DNA of 64,000 nucleotides from Hirschia sp964352025 (lineage in GTDB: Bacteria; Pseudomonadota; Alphaproteobacteria; Caulobacterales; Hyphomonadaceae). Shown piece by piece: positions 26,280 through 34,274 of this stretch; position 1 is the stretch's first letter, and the number at the start of each line of letters is the position of its first letter. Location of the stretch: NCBI GenBank assembly GCA_964352025.1, contig CAYGPZ010000001.1:629864-693863 (forward strand), in the 5' to 3' direction. Position numbers and translations under genes: made by a program. Below the pieces are notes generated by a model. That model searched no databases, was not told the DNA's origin, and was given only the letters and a program-made list of their open reading frames with translations.

Positions 26280-28480
26280 TGAAGGTTTCAAAGTCATATA
26301 AATTGTTGAAAATTTGCGCCGTTTCTTTTGCGATGGTCGGTGTGATCGCCGGATGTTCGGCTAAGTCTGATACAGATATTGCTACAATGGAAGTGTCGCA
26401 ACCATCAGCATATGACACTGCAATGGCCGAACTCGCGTCTAGGATCGAAAACCAGATCAGCGAAGGCATTCCCGTCCCATTTCCTAAAGATGCAGGGGGA
26501 GGGTATACGCATGAACAGCACAAACAGAATGGTAAAACCATCTACGAAGCAGGCATGTTGTATCTCTCTACCGGAGATGAAAAGTATCGCAACTTTGCCC
26601 GCGATGTTTTGTTTGACTATGCAGATCTGTATCCGACATTAGGGCTACATCCAGAAGAAAAAAATCAGGCACCTGGAAAACTGTTTTGGCAAGGGCTGAA
26701 TGAAGCCGTGTGGCTTGTTTATGTCATTCAAGGCTATGAGGTTTTCAAAGATGACCTGACACAGCAAGAGCGCTCTAGGATAGAGGATGGAGTGTTGAAT
26801 CCAATGGCAGATTTTCTGTCTGTTGGATCGCCGCAAACTTTTGATCGTATTCACAACCACGGTACATGGGCTGCTGCTGCTGTTGGGATGACTGGTTATG
26901 TGCTTGACCAAAAAGAGCGCGTTGAGCAGGCCTTGTTGGGACTAGATAAAAGCGGGAATGCTGGTTTTCTAAAACAGCTGGATATGCTGTTTTCACCAGA
27001 TGGATACTATGCCGAAGGGCCTTACTATCAACGTTATGCGTTAATGCCATTCGTTTTGTTTGCGCAGGCAATAGAAAAGAATGATCCGGACCGAAGGATT
27101 TTCGAATACCGCGATGGCATCGTCTTAAAAGCTATTCGGTCTACAGTTCAACAAAGCTATGCTGGAAGATTTTTCCCTATTAATGATGCCATTCGTGAGA
27201 AGGGCCTGAACACGGTCGAGCTGAAATATGCGCTCGCTATTGCTTATGATTTAACAAAAGATCCTACGCTATTGGGCGCGGCCCAGCTGCAAAATGGTGT
27301 TGTTCCAACGTCAGAAGGCAAGTTGGTTGCAGATGCCATCCAAGCTGGAAAGGCTGAACCGTTTGAATTCAAGTCCTTGGTCTTTCGTGATGGACCATCG
27401 GGCGAAGAAGGCGGCTTGGTTGTGTTGAGGTCGGGAGCTGACGTTAAAGACACGGCTGTTGTAATGAAGGCGACTTCGCAGGGGCTAGGGCATGGCCATT
27501 TTGATAAGCTGGGATTGCTCTATTTTGACAATCTAAATGAGATTACAGCAGACTATGGCGCTGTAAGGTTTCTAAATGTTGAGCCTAAATTTGGTGGTCG
27601 GTATCTTCCCGAGAATACAAGCTGGGGAAAGCAATCCATTGCACACAATACGCTGGTTGTGGATGAAACCAGTCATTTTGGTGGTGATTGGAAATTAGGA
27701 CAAAAACACAGTCCGCAAATTCTAAGTTTTGAAGACATAGGCGGAATTCAAATTGCCGCCGCCGAGATAGACACCGCCTATGAGAACGTGAACTTACAGC
27801 GGATTGTTGGACTAGTGCCACGCAATGATGAGAGCCAGCCTTATGTCATAGATATTGTGCGGGGAATTGGTCAGAAACTGCACCAGTATGATTTGCCTAT
27901 TCATCTAAAAGGACAGCTGATTGAGACCAACTTTCCAATCACGCACGAAGTTGAAAATCTAAAACCTTTGGGGGCAGCCAATGGATATCAGCATTTATGG
28001 AAAAAGGCTGAATCTCCTCAGCTAGATGACATGCATGATCTATCTCTATTGGTTGATGATCGCTTCTACACGCTAAGTTTCAAATCTGATCAACCACTAA
28101 AGGTTTTGTGGACTGAATTGGGCGCAAATGACCCAGATAATAATTTGCGCAGAGAGCAGGCGGCTATCCTGCGGACAAAAGCAGACAAAGTGAATTATGT
28201 CACGGTTTATGAGAGCGGTGGCAGATACGACAGTGATGAAGAGATAACTGTCTTTAATGGCGCTTCGATTAAAGCAATAAATATCGAAGAAAATAGTGAC
28301 GCGACTGTGTTTAGAGTTGCGACGTCAGCAGACGAAGAAGTGGTCATTATTCTGGCTGCAGATACGTCTGATGAAGCGCGCCATAGTATTGAAATCAATA
28401 ATCAAAAAATAGAATGGCAAGGGGCATTACATGCGTTTCTTCGCTCGCATGATGTGACCTCAAATACGGGGAGTAATTAG
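26276..28480 (+). CDS. PL17-family oligoalginate lyase, lipoprotein
   Basis: This 734-residue exolytic lyase releases the unsaturated uronate monomer from alginate oligomers. The lipobox VIAGC places Cys27 as the lipid anchor. The (alpha/alpha) toroid domain carries the heparinase II/III-like motif RIHNHGTWAA with Asn194 and His195, and GYYAEGPYYQRYAL with Tyr251. The Asn-to-Tyr spacing equals that of the catalytic Asn/His/Tyr set of Alg17c, as I recall it. The C-terminal beta-sandwich starts near residue 370. The ATG overlaps the PL6 stop (ATGA), so translational coupling is likely. Together the pair takes alginate to monomers. Confidence 0.93.
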   Translation: MMKVSKSYKLLKICAVSFAMVGVIAGCSAKSDTDIATMEVSQPSAYDTAMAELASRIENQISEGIPVPFPKDAGGGYTHEQHKQNGKTIYEAGMLYLSTGDEKYRNFARDVLFDYADLYPTLGLHPEEKNQAPGKLFWQGLNEAVWLVYVIQGYEVFKDDLTQQERSRIEDGVLNPMADFLSVGSPQTFDRIHNHGTWAAAAVGMTGYVLDQKERVEQALLGLDKSGNAGFLKQLDMLFSPDGYYAEGPYYQRYALMPFVLFAQAIEKNDPDRRIFEYRDGIVLKAIRSTVQQSYAGRFFPINDAIREKGLNTVELKYALAIAYDLTKDPTLLGAAQLQNGVVPTSEGKLVADAIQAGKAEPFEFKSLVFRDGPSGEEGGLVVLRSGADVKDTAVVMKATSQGLGHGHFDKLGLLYFDNLNEITADYGAVRFLNVEPKFGGRYLPENTSWGKQSIAHNTLVVDETSHFGGDWKLGQKHSPQILSFEDIGGIQIAAAEIDTAYENVNLQRIVGLVPRNDESQPYVIDIVRGIGQKLHQYDLPIHLKGQLIETNFPITHEVENLKPLGAANGYQHLWKKAESPQLDDMHDLSLLVDDRFYTLSFKSDQPLKVLWTELGANDPDNNLRREQAAILRTKADKVNYVTVYESGGRYDSDEEITVFNGASIKAINIEENSDATVFRVATSADEEVVIILAADTSDEARHSIEINNQKIEWQGALHAFLRSHDVTSNTGSN

Positions 28481-28849
28481 ATGAGCAGTATTGCGGACAA
28501 TTCTGATATTTTTATGAAATCAGATAGAGCATCTGCCAGTGAGGTCGCTGCAGGTGTTTCTCGAAATATTCTTGGATATGACGAAAGAATTCTGGGTGCG
28601 CGCGTTTGGTTTGAAAAAGGGGCCATCGGCAGTATTCACAATCACCATCATTCTCAAATGACTTATGTGCTTTCGGGAGTTTTCGAATTTGAAGTCGATG
28701 GTGAACGCAAAGTGCTGAACAAAGGAGATTGCGTTTACATTCCACCTAACGTTTTTCATGGTGCGATATGCTTGGAAAAAGGCAGCCTTCTGGATGTGTT
28801 TAGTCCTGCGCGTGAAGACTTTCTCAGCGAATTGGAGGAAGCATCATGA
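28481..28849 (+). CDS. kdgF: KdgF-like cupin, uronate ring-opening/linearising protein
   Basis: This 122-residue single-domain cupin has candidate metal residues His53, His55, Gln59 (IHNHHHSQMTYVLSG) and His93 (NVFHGAI). KdgF proteins convert unsaturated uronates from pectin or alginate lyases into the linear ketouronate DEH/DKI. It starts directly after the PL17 stop and overlaps the MFS gene by four bases (ATGA), so it is firmly part of the operon. The cytosolic location (no signal) fits uptake of the monomer before linearisation. Confidence 0.88.
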   Translation: MSSIADNSDIFMKSDRASASEVAAGVSRNILGYDERILGARVWFEKGAIGSIHNHHHSQMTYVLSGVFEFEVDGERKVLNKGDCVYIPPNVFHGAICLEKGSLLDVFSPAREDFLSELEEAS

Positions 28850-30156
28850 AAATCGCAGGATTACGTTGGTGGGTTGTCGGCCTTGTCGCCGTAGCGACCA
28901 TTATAAACTATATCGACCGTGGGACATTAGGCTATCTCTGGCCTGAAATGGCTAAAGAAATCTGGCCTGATAAAACGGAAGACGAAACCAAACAATATTA
29001 TGCGACTATCTCTGTCGTATTTGTGTTTTCTTATGCGCTTGGTCAGACGATTTTTGGCAAACTGTTTGATTGGATTGGGACAAGAATAGGTTTTGTTCTT
29101 TCCATCGGTGTTTGGTCTATTGCGACCGCTTTACATGCATTAGCCAATAGTGTTCTGACGTTTAGTCTTTTTCGAGGACTGCTGGGTGTTGCCGAAGCCG
29201 GTAACTGGCCTGGTGCGACCAAAGCAAATGCAGAATGGTTTCCTGTGAAAGAGCGAGCACTCGCTCAGGGAATATTCAATTCTGGTGCTGCTATTGGTGG
29301 CATTGTATCTCCCATAATTATCGCTCTGTTATCTGTATATTTGAGTTGGCAGGCAATATTCATAACCGTGGGATTGGTCGGTCTAGTCTGGCTGGTGCCG
29401 TGGTGGATTTTAATGAAGGCAGGGCCAGATGCCCACCCATGGATTACACCTGAAGAGCGTGAATTTATCTTGTCGGGGCAGCGTAAGGAGGTCGACTCAG
29501 GTGCTGGACAGCAAACAGACGAATACAATCCGGGAACCGTCGAAATGCTTTCGCGTCGTCAGAGCTGGGGCGCTATTTTATCGGCGGCATTGCTCGACCC
29601 GATTTGGTGGTTGTTTGTCTTCTGGATACCAATTTATTTAAGCGAAAGCTTTGGATTTAACGTCAAAGAAATCGGCCTATACGCATGGGTGCCGTATGTC
29701 GGCGCTATGTTTGGCGCATGGTTTGGTGGATTGTTAGCTCAAAACCGATTGTCAGCAGGGTGGACCGTTAATGCCACACGAAAACTCACGATTACCTTAG
29801 GCGGAGTGTTGATGTTGCCGGCCCTTTTGGGGATGTCCGTCGCTTCGAGCCCAATAGTCGCTGTGCTATTAATGGCAATTATTCTGTTTGGTTTTCAGAC
29901 TGCGGTGGGGAATATCCAAACACTTCCAAGTGATTTTTACGGAGGCAAATCAGTCGGGTCGCTTGCGGGTTACGCAGGCACGGCTGCCAAGCTTACTGCC
30001 GCCGCTCTCACATATCTCGTGCCTTGGCTTACTCAGGGCGGAAATTACGCACCGGCATTCTTTATTGGTGCCTCTCTCGCCGTGCTCAGCGTGGCTAGTG
30101 TTTGGTTGTTTTGCGGGAAAATAGAACCTCTAAAACCCAAATCGTCAAAAATATAA
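28846..30156 (+). CDS. MFS transporter, hexuronate/ACS family
   Basis: This 436-residue membrane protein has about twelve transmembrane segments and a charged central loop (about residues 205-235). Conserved features of the anion:cation symporter family are NYIDRGTLGYLWP in TM1, GLLGVAEAGNWPGATKA before TM5 and the GGAFWGG-like SGAAIGGIVSPI. It is related to ExuT and DgoT. It most likely imports the unsaturated uronate or its linear form across the inner membrane. It overlaps the cupin stop and precedes the reductase by 29 bases. Confidence 0.9.
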   Translation: MKIAGLRWWVVGLVAVATIINYIDRGTLGYLWPEMAKEIWPDKTEDETKQYYATISVVFVFSYALGQTIFGKLFDWIGTRIGFVLSIGVWSIATALHALANSVLTFSLFRGLLGVAEAGNWPGATKANAEWFPVKERALAQGIFNSGAAIGGIVSPIIIALLSVYLSWQAIFITVGLVGLVWLVPWWILMKAGPDAHPWITPEEREFILSGQRKEVDSGAGQQTDEYNPGTVEMLSRRQSWGAILSAALLDPIWWLFVFWIPIYLSESFGFNVKEIGLYAWVPYVGAMFGAWFGGLLAQNRLSAGWTVNATRKLTITLGGVLMLPALLGMSVASSPIVAVLLMAIILFGFQTAVGNIQTLPSDFYGGKSVGSLAGYAGTAAKLTAAALTYLVPWLTQGGNYAPAFFIGASLAVLSVASVWLFCGKIEPLKPKSSKI

Positions 30157-30185
30157 AAAGTATAATAAATCAAAGGACTATCAAA

Positions 30186-30938
30186 ATGAAATTACGTAAT
30201 AAAGTCGCGATCGTAACTGGGGGAGCAAGAGATATAGGCCGCGCTACATCCATAAAACTAGCGAACGAAGGTGCAAAAGTTGTCGTTAATTACTTTAACA
30301 AAGAGCAAGATGGCATCGACACATTGAACGCCATCAAGGATGCCGGCGGAGAAGGTATTCTTGTGCGTGGAGATATGACCAAAAAAGCTGATGTTGAAAA
30401 CTTAGTCGCAAAAACACAAGAAGCTTTCGGGCCCGAAATTCATGTGCTTGTAAACGTGGCAGGTGGATTGGTTGCTCGCAAGTCGTTGTCTGACTTGGAT
30501 GAAGAGTTTCTCAACTTTGTAATGGGGCTAAATTTCAACTCGACTGTCTTGGCGACACAAGCGGTTTCACCGCATATGCCAAAAGGAAGCTCAATCATAA
30601 ATTTCTCATCTCAGGCCGCGCGGGACGGGGGTGGTCCGGGGGCAGCAGCATATGCAGCTTCAAAAGGGGCAGTGACGACTTTTACGCGCGCAATGGCCAA
30701 AGAGCTTGGATCTAAAGGCATTCGCGTAAATGCACTTACGCCTGGTTTAATAGCGACAACTTTTCATGATATTTTTTCCAAAGACGAAGTACGCGAAAAA
30801 CTTGCTGGGATGACCCCGTTGGGGCGCGAAGGAAATGCAAGTGAAGTGGCGGACTTGGTTTCATACCTTGCGTCTGAAGACGCCTCTTTTGTCAACGGAA
30901 ACAACATCGATATCAACGGCGGCTTGGCGTTCGCTTAA
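30186..30938 (+). CDS. SDR-family oxidoreductase, probable DEH reductase
   Basis: This 250-residue short-chain dehydrogenase starts at the ATG at 30186 (MKLRNKVAIVTG), 8 bases after AAAGGA; the longer frame from 30102 begins inside the transporter gene. The cofactor motif TGGARDIG is at 11-18, the active site is Ser141/142, Tyr156 and Lys160 (YAASK), and it has the PG motif TPGLIATTF. By position at the end of an alginate operon it should reduce DEH to 2-keto-3-deoxygluconate, like the A1-R type reductases. The cofactor is unclear, though Asn-Tyr-Phe-Asn after beta-2 does not exclude NADPH. KDG kinase and aldolase genes are absent here. Confidence 0.87.
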   Translation: MKLRNKVAIVTGGARDIGRATSIKLANEGAKVVVNYFNKEQDGIDTLNAIKDAGGEGILVRGDMTKKADVENLVAKTQEAFGPEIHVLVNVAGGLVARKSLSDLDEEFLNFVMGLNFNSTVLATQAVSPHMPKGSSIINFSSQAARDGGGPGAAAYAASKGAVTTFTRAMAKELGSKGIRVNALTPGLIATTFHDIFSKDEVREKLAGMTPLGREGNASEVADLVSYLASEDASFVNGNNIDINGGLAFA

Positions 30939-30969
30939 ACTTTGTGTTCCCTGCACAGAAATGACCTTT

Positions 30970-31008
30970 GGGCTTGCTCTTCATATGAGTAAGCCCTTTT
31001 TTTGATAT
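30970..31008 (+). terminator. intrinsic terminator of the alginate operon
   Basis: GGGCTTGCTC pairs with GAGTAAGCCC (one G-U) around TTCATAT and is followed by seven Ts. It lies about 32 bases after the reductase stop. Confidence 0.88.
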
Positions 31009-31214
31009 TTTTATTGAATTCACATATTCTAAATATTCTATAGAAAAACATCTTTTCTGATCGCTCTAAGTTTAAGCATTCTAATCGGGATTCCAATGCG
31101 ACTTAAGCAAAAATCGAGTCTTTAATTAGCTCCTCGAGTAATTACTTTACAGTTGCTTTAAAAGATGAAATTCAGGTCCAAATTGTATTTGGCTGGATAG
31201 TGAATATTTTCATC

Positions 31215-31222
31215 GGGGGGGG
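31215..31222 (+). repeat. G8 homopolymer in the ribosome-binding region of the GT-C gene
   Basis: Eight consecutive G residues lie five bases before the ATG at 31228 and serve as, or sit next to, the ribosome-binding site. Such tracts can slip during replication and change spacing. Confidence 0.6.
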
Positions 31223-31227
31223 CGGCT

Positions 31228-32790
31228 ATGATCAAGAATTTTGTTCTTGCTAATGCATCTAGATATGTTGATGTATTTAAAGATAGAGACATTGTTTTCT
31301 TTTTAATACTGTTGTCTATTTTGTTTAAATTTTCATTGATTTCAATTGGTTTGCCATACATTGAATTAGATGAGGGGCATGTGTTGTTGAGAGTATTACA
31401 CATGCTTAACAACGATACATGGGACGCTGGATGGTATAGGTATCCAACATTTTTAGCGAATGCAATTTATGTCGTTTGTCGTCTGTTTGAATGGTTGGGT
31501 TTTCCAATAACGGAAGTCTCCAATGGGCTTTATGAATACAATAATGTTGGCCCGGCGACACTCATTTTAGTAGGCCGGATAATAGTATTAAGTACCTCGA
31601 TTGCGATTCCTGTACTGATATTCAAAACTGCTCGTCAATTAAAGTTGAGCTTAATGGCAAGTGCGTTCGCTGGAATATTTGTCGCACTATCACCAACTTT
31701 TGTCAGTCGTTCTTATTTCATTATTACAGACACTGTTGCCGCTTTTTTTGTAGTGTGTACTTTCTATGCAATATCGAAAATAATTACAAAATCTCACTGG
31801 TCATGGGTTTTATGGGCTGGGATTTTTAGCGGACTAGCTTTTACGTCAAAGTATCCTTCTGGTGGGGTGGCATTGGCGGTCGGACTAGCAGTTTTAATTG
31901 CTTATAGGACTAGTTGGAAGAGCTTTTTAGGCTATGGCTTTCTTTCTGCCTTTGGCTTTTTTGCCGCGGTTTTAACAACAATGCCTCAGTGGTTGTTTAA
32001 TCGACCTGAGGTTCTACTAGATATTCAGGAACAGGCTGTTGTTTACGCAAAAAGATCAACGGTATTAACATATTTTGAATCTGCGATAAGGGATATTGAG
32101 TTAGGCGTCCCCTTGATTTTAATTTTGTGCGCAGGGTGTCTTCTTGGATGTCTGAAAAAACTGCCACGAACGTATCTTATCGTAGCGAGCCCTTACCTAG
32201 CTATTGCGCTGTACATGTCTAGTTTATACGATTACCAACCATTTAGAAATTTACTTCCGGTGATAGCTGCTTTGTCTATTGCAAGCGCGTTCTTTTTAGA
32301 TGGAATTCGGGAACTTGAATTGCCACCTTTTGTAAAGCGTTTTCGGAGTACTTGGGTGACAGGTCTCGCGATGATTATACTAGCCTTTGTACTCGCTGGT
32401 CACACGATAGAGTTTAGAAATAAAGCTCTTAATAACTTGAATTCTAGGGTTGAAACAGTCAAGTGGATATCTAACGAATTCACTAGTGAATACAATGTTC
32501 TAGCCTCAAGAGAGCTTGCCTTTTCAAGGGAGCATATTGGTCGCAATGCTACCAGTCTGAATGTCTGCCGTGAAGCAGACCTTGCCTTATGTTTAGAGGA
32601 TGGTCCCCAGTTTGATTTATTGCTCTTATCGAATGCAGGTTTTGAGCGATTGAGTGAATTGGAAAAATTGAACCAGTTTGAAATAGTGCAAAGATTTGGC
32701 AATAAAAAAGTGCCTTCTCACAAGAATTATTGGGTTCATCCAAGGGTGGAAGTTGTAATATTAAAAGCTCTTCCAGCTGTTACGAATTAA
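31228..32790 (+). CDS. GT-C-fold glycosyltransferase (GT39/PMT/ArnT-like membrane protein)
   Basis: This 520-residue integral membrane protein has about ten to twelve predicted transmembrane segments. The first periplasmic loop carries the acidic motif YIELDEG (Glu46, Asp48, Glu49), as in polyprenyl-phosphate sugar transferases of the GT-C fold. Its C-terminal 120 residues form a soluble periplasmic part. It leads an operon with UbiA-, DprE1- and DprE2-like genes, so it probably transfers the polyprenyl-phosphate sugar to a periplasmic acceptor; a D-arabinofuranosyl transfer is inferred. The acceptor is unknown. Confidence 0.75.
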   Translation: MIKNFVLANASRYVDVFKDRDIVFFLILLSILFKFSLISIGLPYIELDEGHVLLRVLHMLNNDTWDAGWYRYPTFLANAIYVVCRLFEWLGFPITEVSNGLYEYNNVGPATLILVGRIIVLSTSIAIPVLIFKTARQLKLSLMASAFAGIFVALSPTFVSRSYFIITDTVAAFFVVCTFYAISKIITKSHWSWVLWAGIFSGLAFTSKYPSGGVALAVGLAVLIAYRTSWKSFLGYGFLSAFGFFAAVLTTMPQWLFNRPEVLLDIQEQAVVYAKRSTVLTYFESAIRDIELGVPLILILCAGCLLGCLKKLPRTYLIVASPYLAIALYMSSLYDYQPFRNLLPVIAALSIASAFFLDGIRELELPPFVKRFRSTWVTGLAMIILAFVLAGHTIEFRNKALNNLNSRVETVKWISNEFTSEYNVLASRELAFSREHIGRNATSLNVCREADLALCLEDGPQFDLLLLSNAGFERLSELEKLNQFEIVQRFGNKKVPSHKNYWVHPRVEVVILKALPAVTN

Positions 32791-32804
32791 AAAGAGTTTC
32801 AAAT

Positions 32805-34274
32805 ATGACTGTATCAGTCCCCCTTAGGAACAACAGAAAAATTTTAGTCATGGACCTTGATGGAACGCTCATCAGATCTGACACAACCCATGAGCTTCTT
32901 ATTCTGATAGCCAGATGGATGCCATTTCTTATTCCTTTGGCGCTATATAAACTCTTTAAATCGCGTTCTGAAGCTAAACGCTGGATGGTTAAAAAGGTAG
33001 GGGACCACATTGATCCCGAATATTTGCCATATGAGCCGAAGGCTCTGGAGTTGATGGAATCTTATAAGGAGCGGGGAGATGATGTTTGGCTCGTCTCAGG
33101 TTCAGATCATACGCTTGTAGAACGTATAGCAAAGCACTTAGGTATGTTCTGTCGGTGGCAGGGGACAGAACCGGACCTTAATTTAACGTCATCGCGCAAA
33201 GCAAAATATTTGACTGAGAATTGTCCAAACGGTTTTGTGTATGCAGGCAATAGTTCCCACGATTTTAAGGTGTGGAAGCAAAGTCAAAAAGGGTATGCAT
33301 TTAATGCGCCTGCAGCATCTTTTTCACTGCATGATCAAGATGGAAAACCAGTGCAAGTTGACGAAGTTGTCGCAAAGAAATCATCAATCTATCCTATTTT
33401 TAAAGCGATGCGACTTCATCAATGGGCAAAGAATATACTATTGTTTGTTGTTCCGGGTTTGATTTTAATATCGTTGACAACATCCGATTTCCTATCCCTT
33501 GCACAAGCCTTTGTCTGTTTTGGTTTGATGGCGAGCGGGACTTATATTCTAAATGACTTGTTTGATATTCCAGATGACCGGAAACACAAGACAAAGAAAC
33601 TGCGCCAGATAGCTGCTGGAAATTTATCTGTCCCGATGTCTGTTCTGGTAATGGGAGTAGCCGTATTAGGCGCGCTGATATGGGCTTATTTACTGGATCC
33701 AAAATTTGGTCTTGTGTTGAGTATTTATGGGGCAACAACGATTGCTTATTCATTTAGGCTCAAACGTTTACCGATTGTCGATGTCTTTGTTTTAGCCTGT
33801 TTATTTAGCCTTCGTGTTTGGGCGGGCGCAGAGATTGTCAATGCGCCCCCAACCGCGTGGTTGATGACATTTATTGGTTTGACATTCCTAAGTCTTGCTT
33901 TGGCAAAACGGTATGTTGAAGTCAGTAAATCTAGTGGAAAACAGAAAGTATCGGGTCGGGGCTATCAAGCCAATGATGATAAAATGCTAATGGCTTTTGG
34001 GGGAGCCACAGCATATTCTGCAGTGCTATCATTTGCGATCTACGGAATGCTTGCTCCAAATCGCTTGATAGAAAGCGATAAAGCCATGATTGTTATATCA
34101 GCCGTCGTCGCGGCATGGTTTATGCGTATATGGCTTGTAGCGGGGCGTGGAGAGCTGGATGATGATCCGGTTCTATACGCTGTCAAAGATAAAATATCTC
34201 TAGCCTGTCTCGTTATTGCGGTTTGCGTGCTTACGGTAGAAGAAACAAGGATAATTTGGGAAAGATGGTTGTAA
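32805..34274 (+). CDS. HAD phosphatase-UbiA prenyltransferase fusion (DPPR synthase-like)
   Basis: This 489-residue fusion has an N-terminal HAD domain with motif Asp17-Leu-Asp19 (VMDLDGTLIRSD), LVSGSDHTLVE and a late YAGNSSHDF motif (about 1-185). A C-terminal UbiA-type prenyltransferase with about eight membrane segments follows from residue 200, with RLHQWAKN at 203 and the prenyl-diphosphate motif NDLFDIPDDRKHKTK at 250-264. The second motif resembles mycobacterial Rv3806c (5-phospho-D-ribose to polyprenyl phosphate). The HAD domain would suit removal of the 5-phosphate; that coupling is inference. The start is the ATG at 32805, 14 bases after the GT-C stop. It overlaps DprE1 by ten bases. 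Confidence 0.88.
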   Translation: MTVSVPLRNNRKILVMDLDGTLIRSDTTHELLILIARWMPFLIPLALYKLFKSRSEAKRWMVKKVGDHIDPEYLPYEPKALELMESYKERGDDVWLVSGSDHTLVERIAKHLGMFCRWQGTEPDLNLTSSRKAKYLTENCPNGFVYAGNSSHDFKVWKQSQKGYAFNAPAASFSLHDQDGKPVQVDEVVAKKSSIYPIFKAMRLHQWAKNILLFVVPGLILISLTTSDFLSLAQAFVCFGLMASGTYILNDLFDIPDDRKHKTKKLRQIAAGNLSVPMSVLVMGVAVLGALIWAYLLDPKFGLVLSIYGATTIAYSFRLKRLPIVDVFVLACLFSLRVWAGAEIVNAPPTAWLMTFIGLTFLSLALAKRYVEVSKSSGKQKVSGRGYQANDDKMLMAFGGATAYSAVLSFAIYGMLAPNRLIESDKAMIVISAVVAAWFMRIWLVAGRGELDDDPVLYAVKDKISLACLVIAVCVLTVEETRIIWERWL

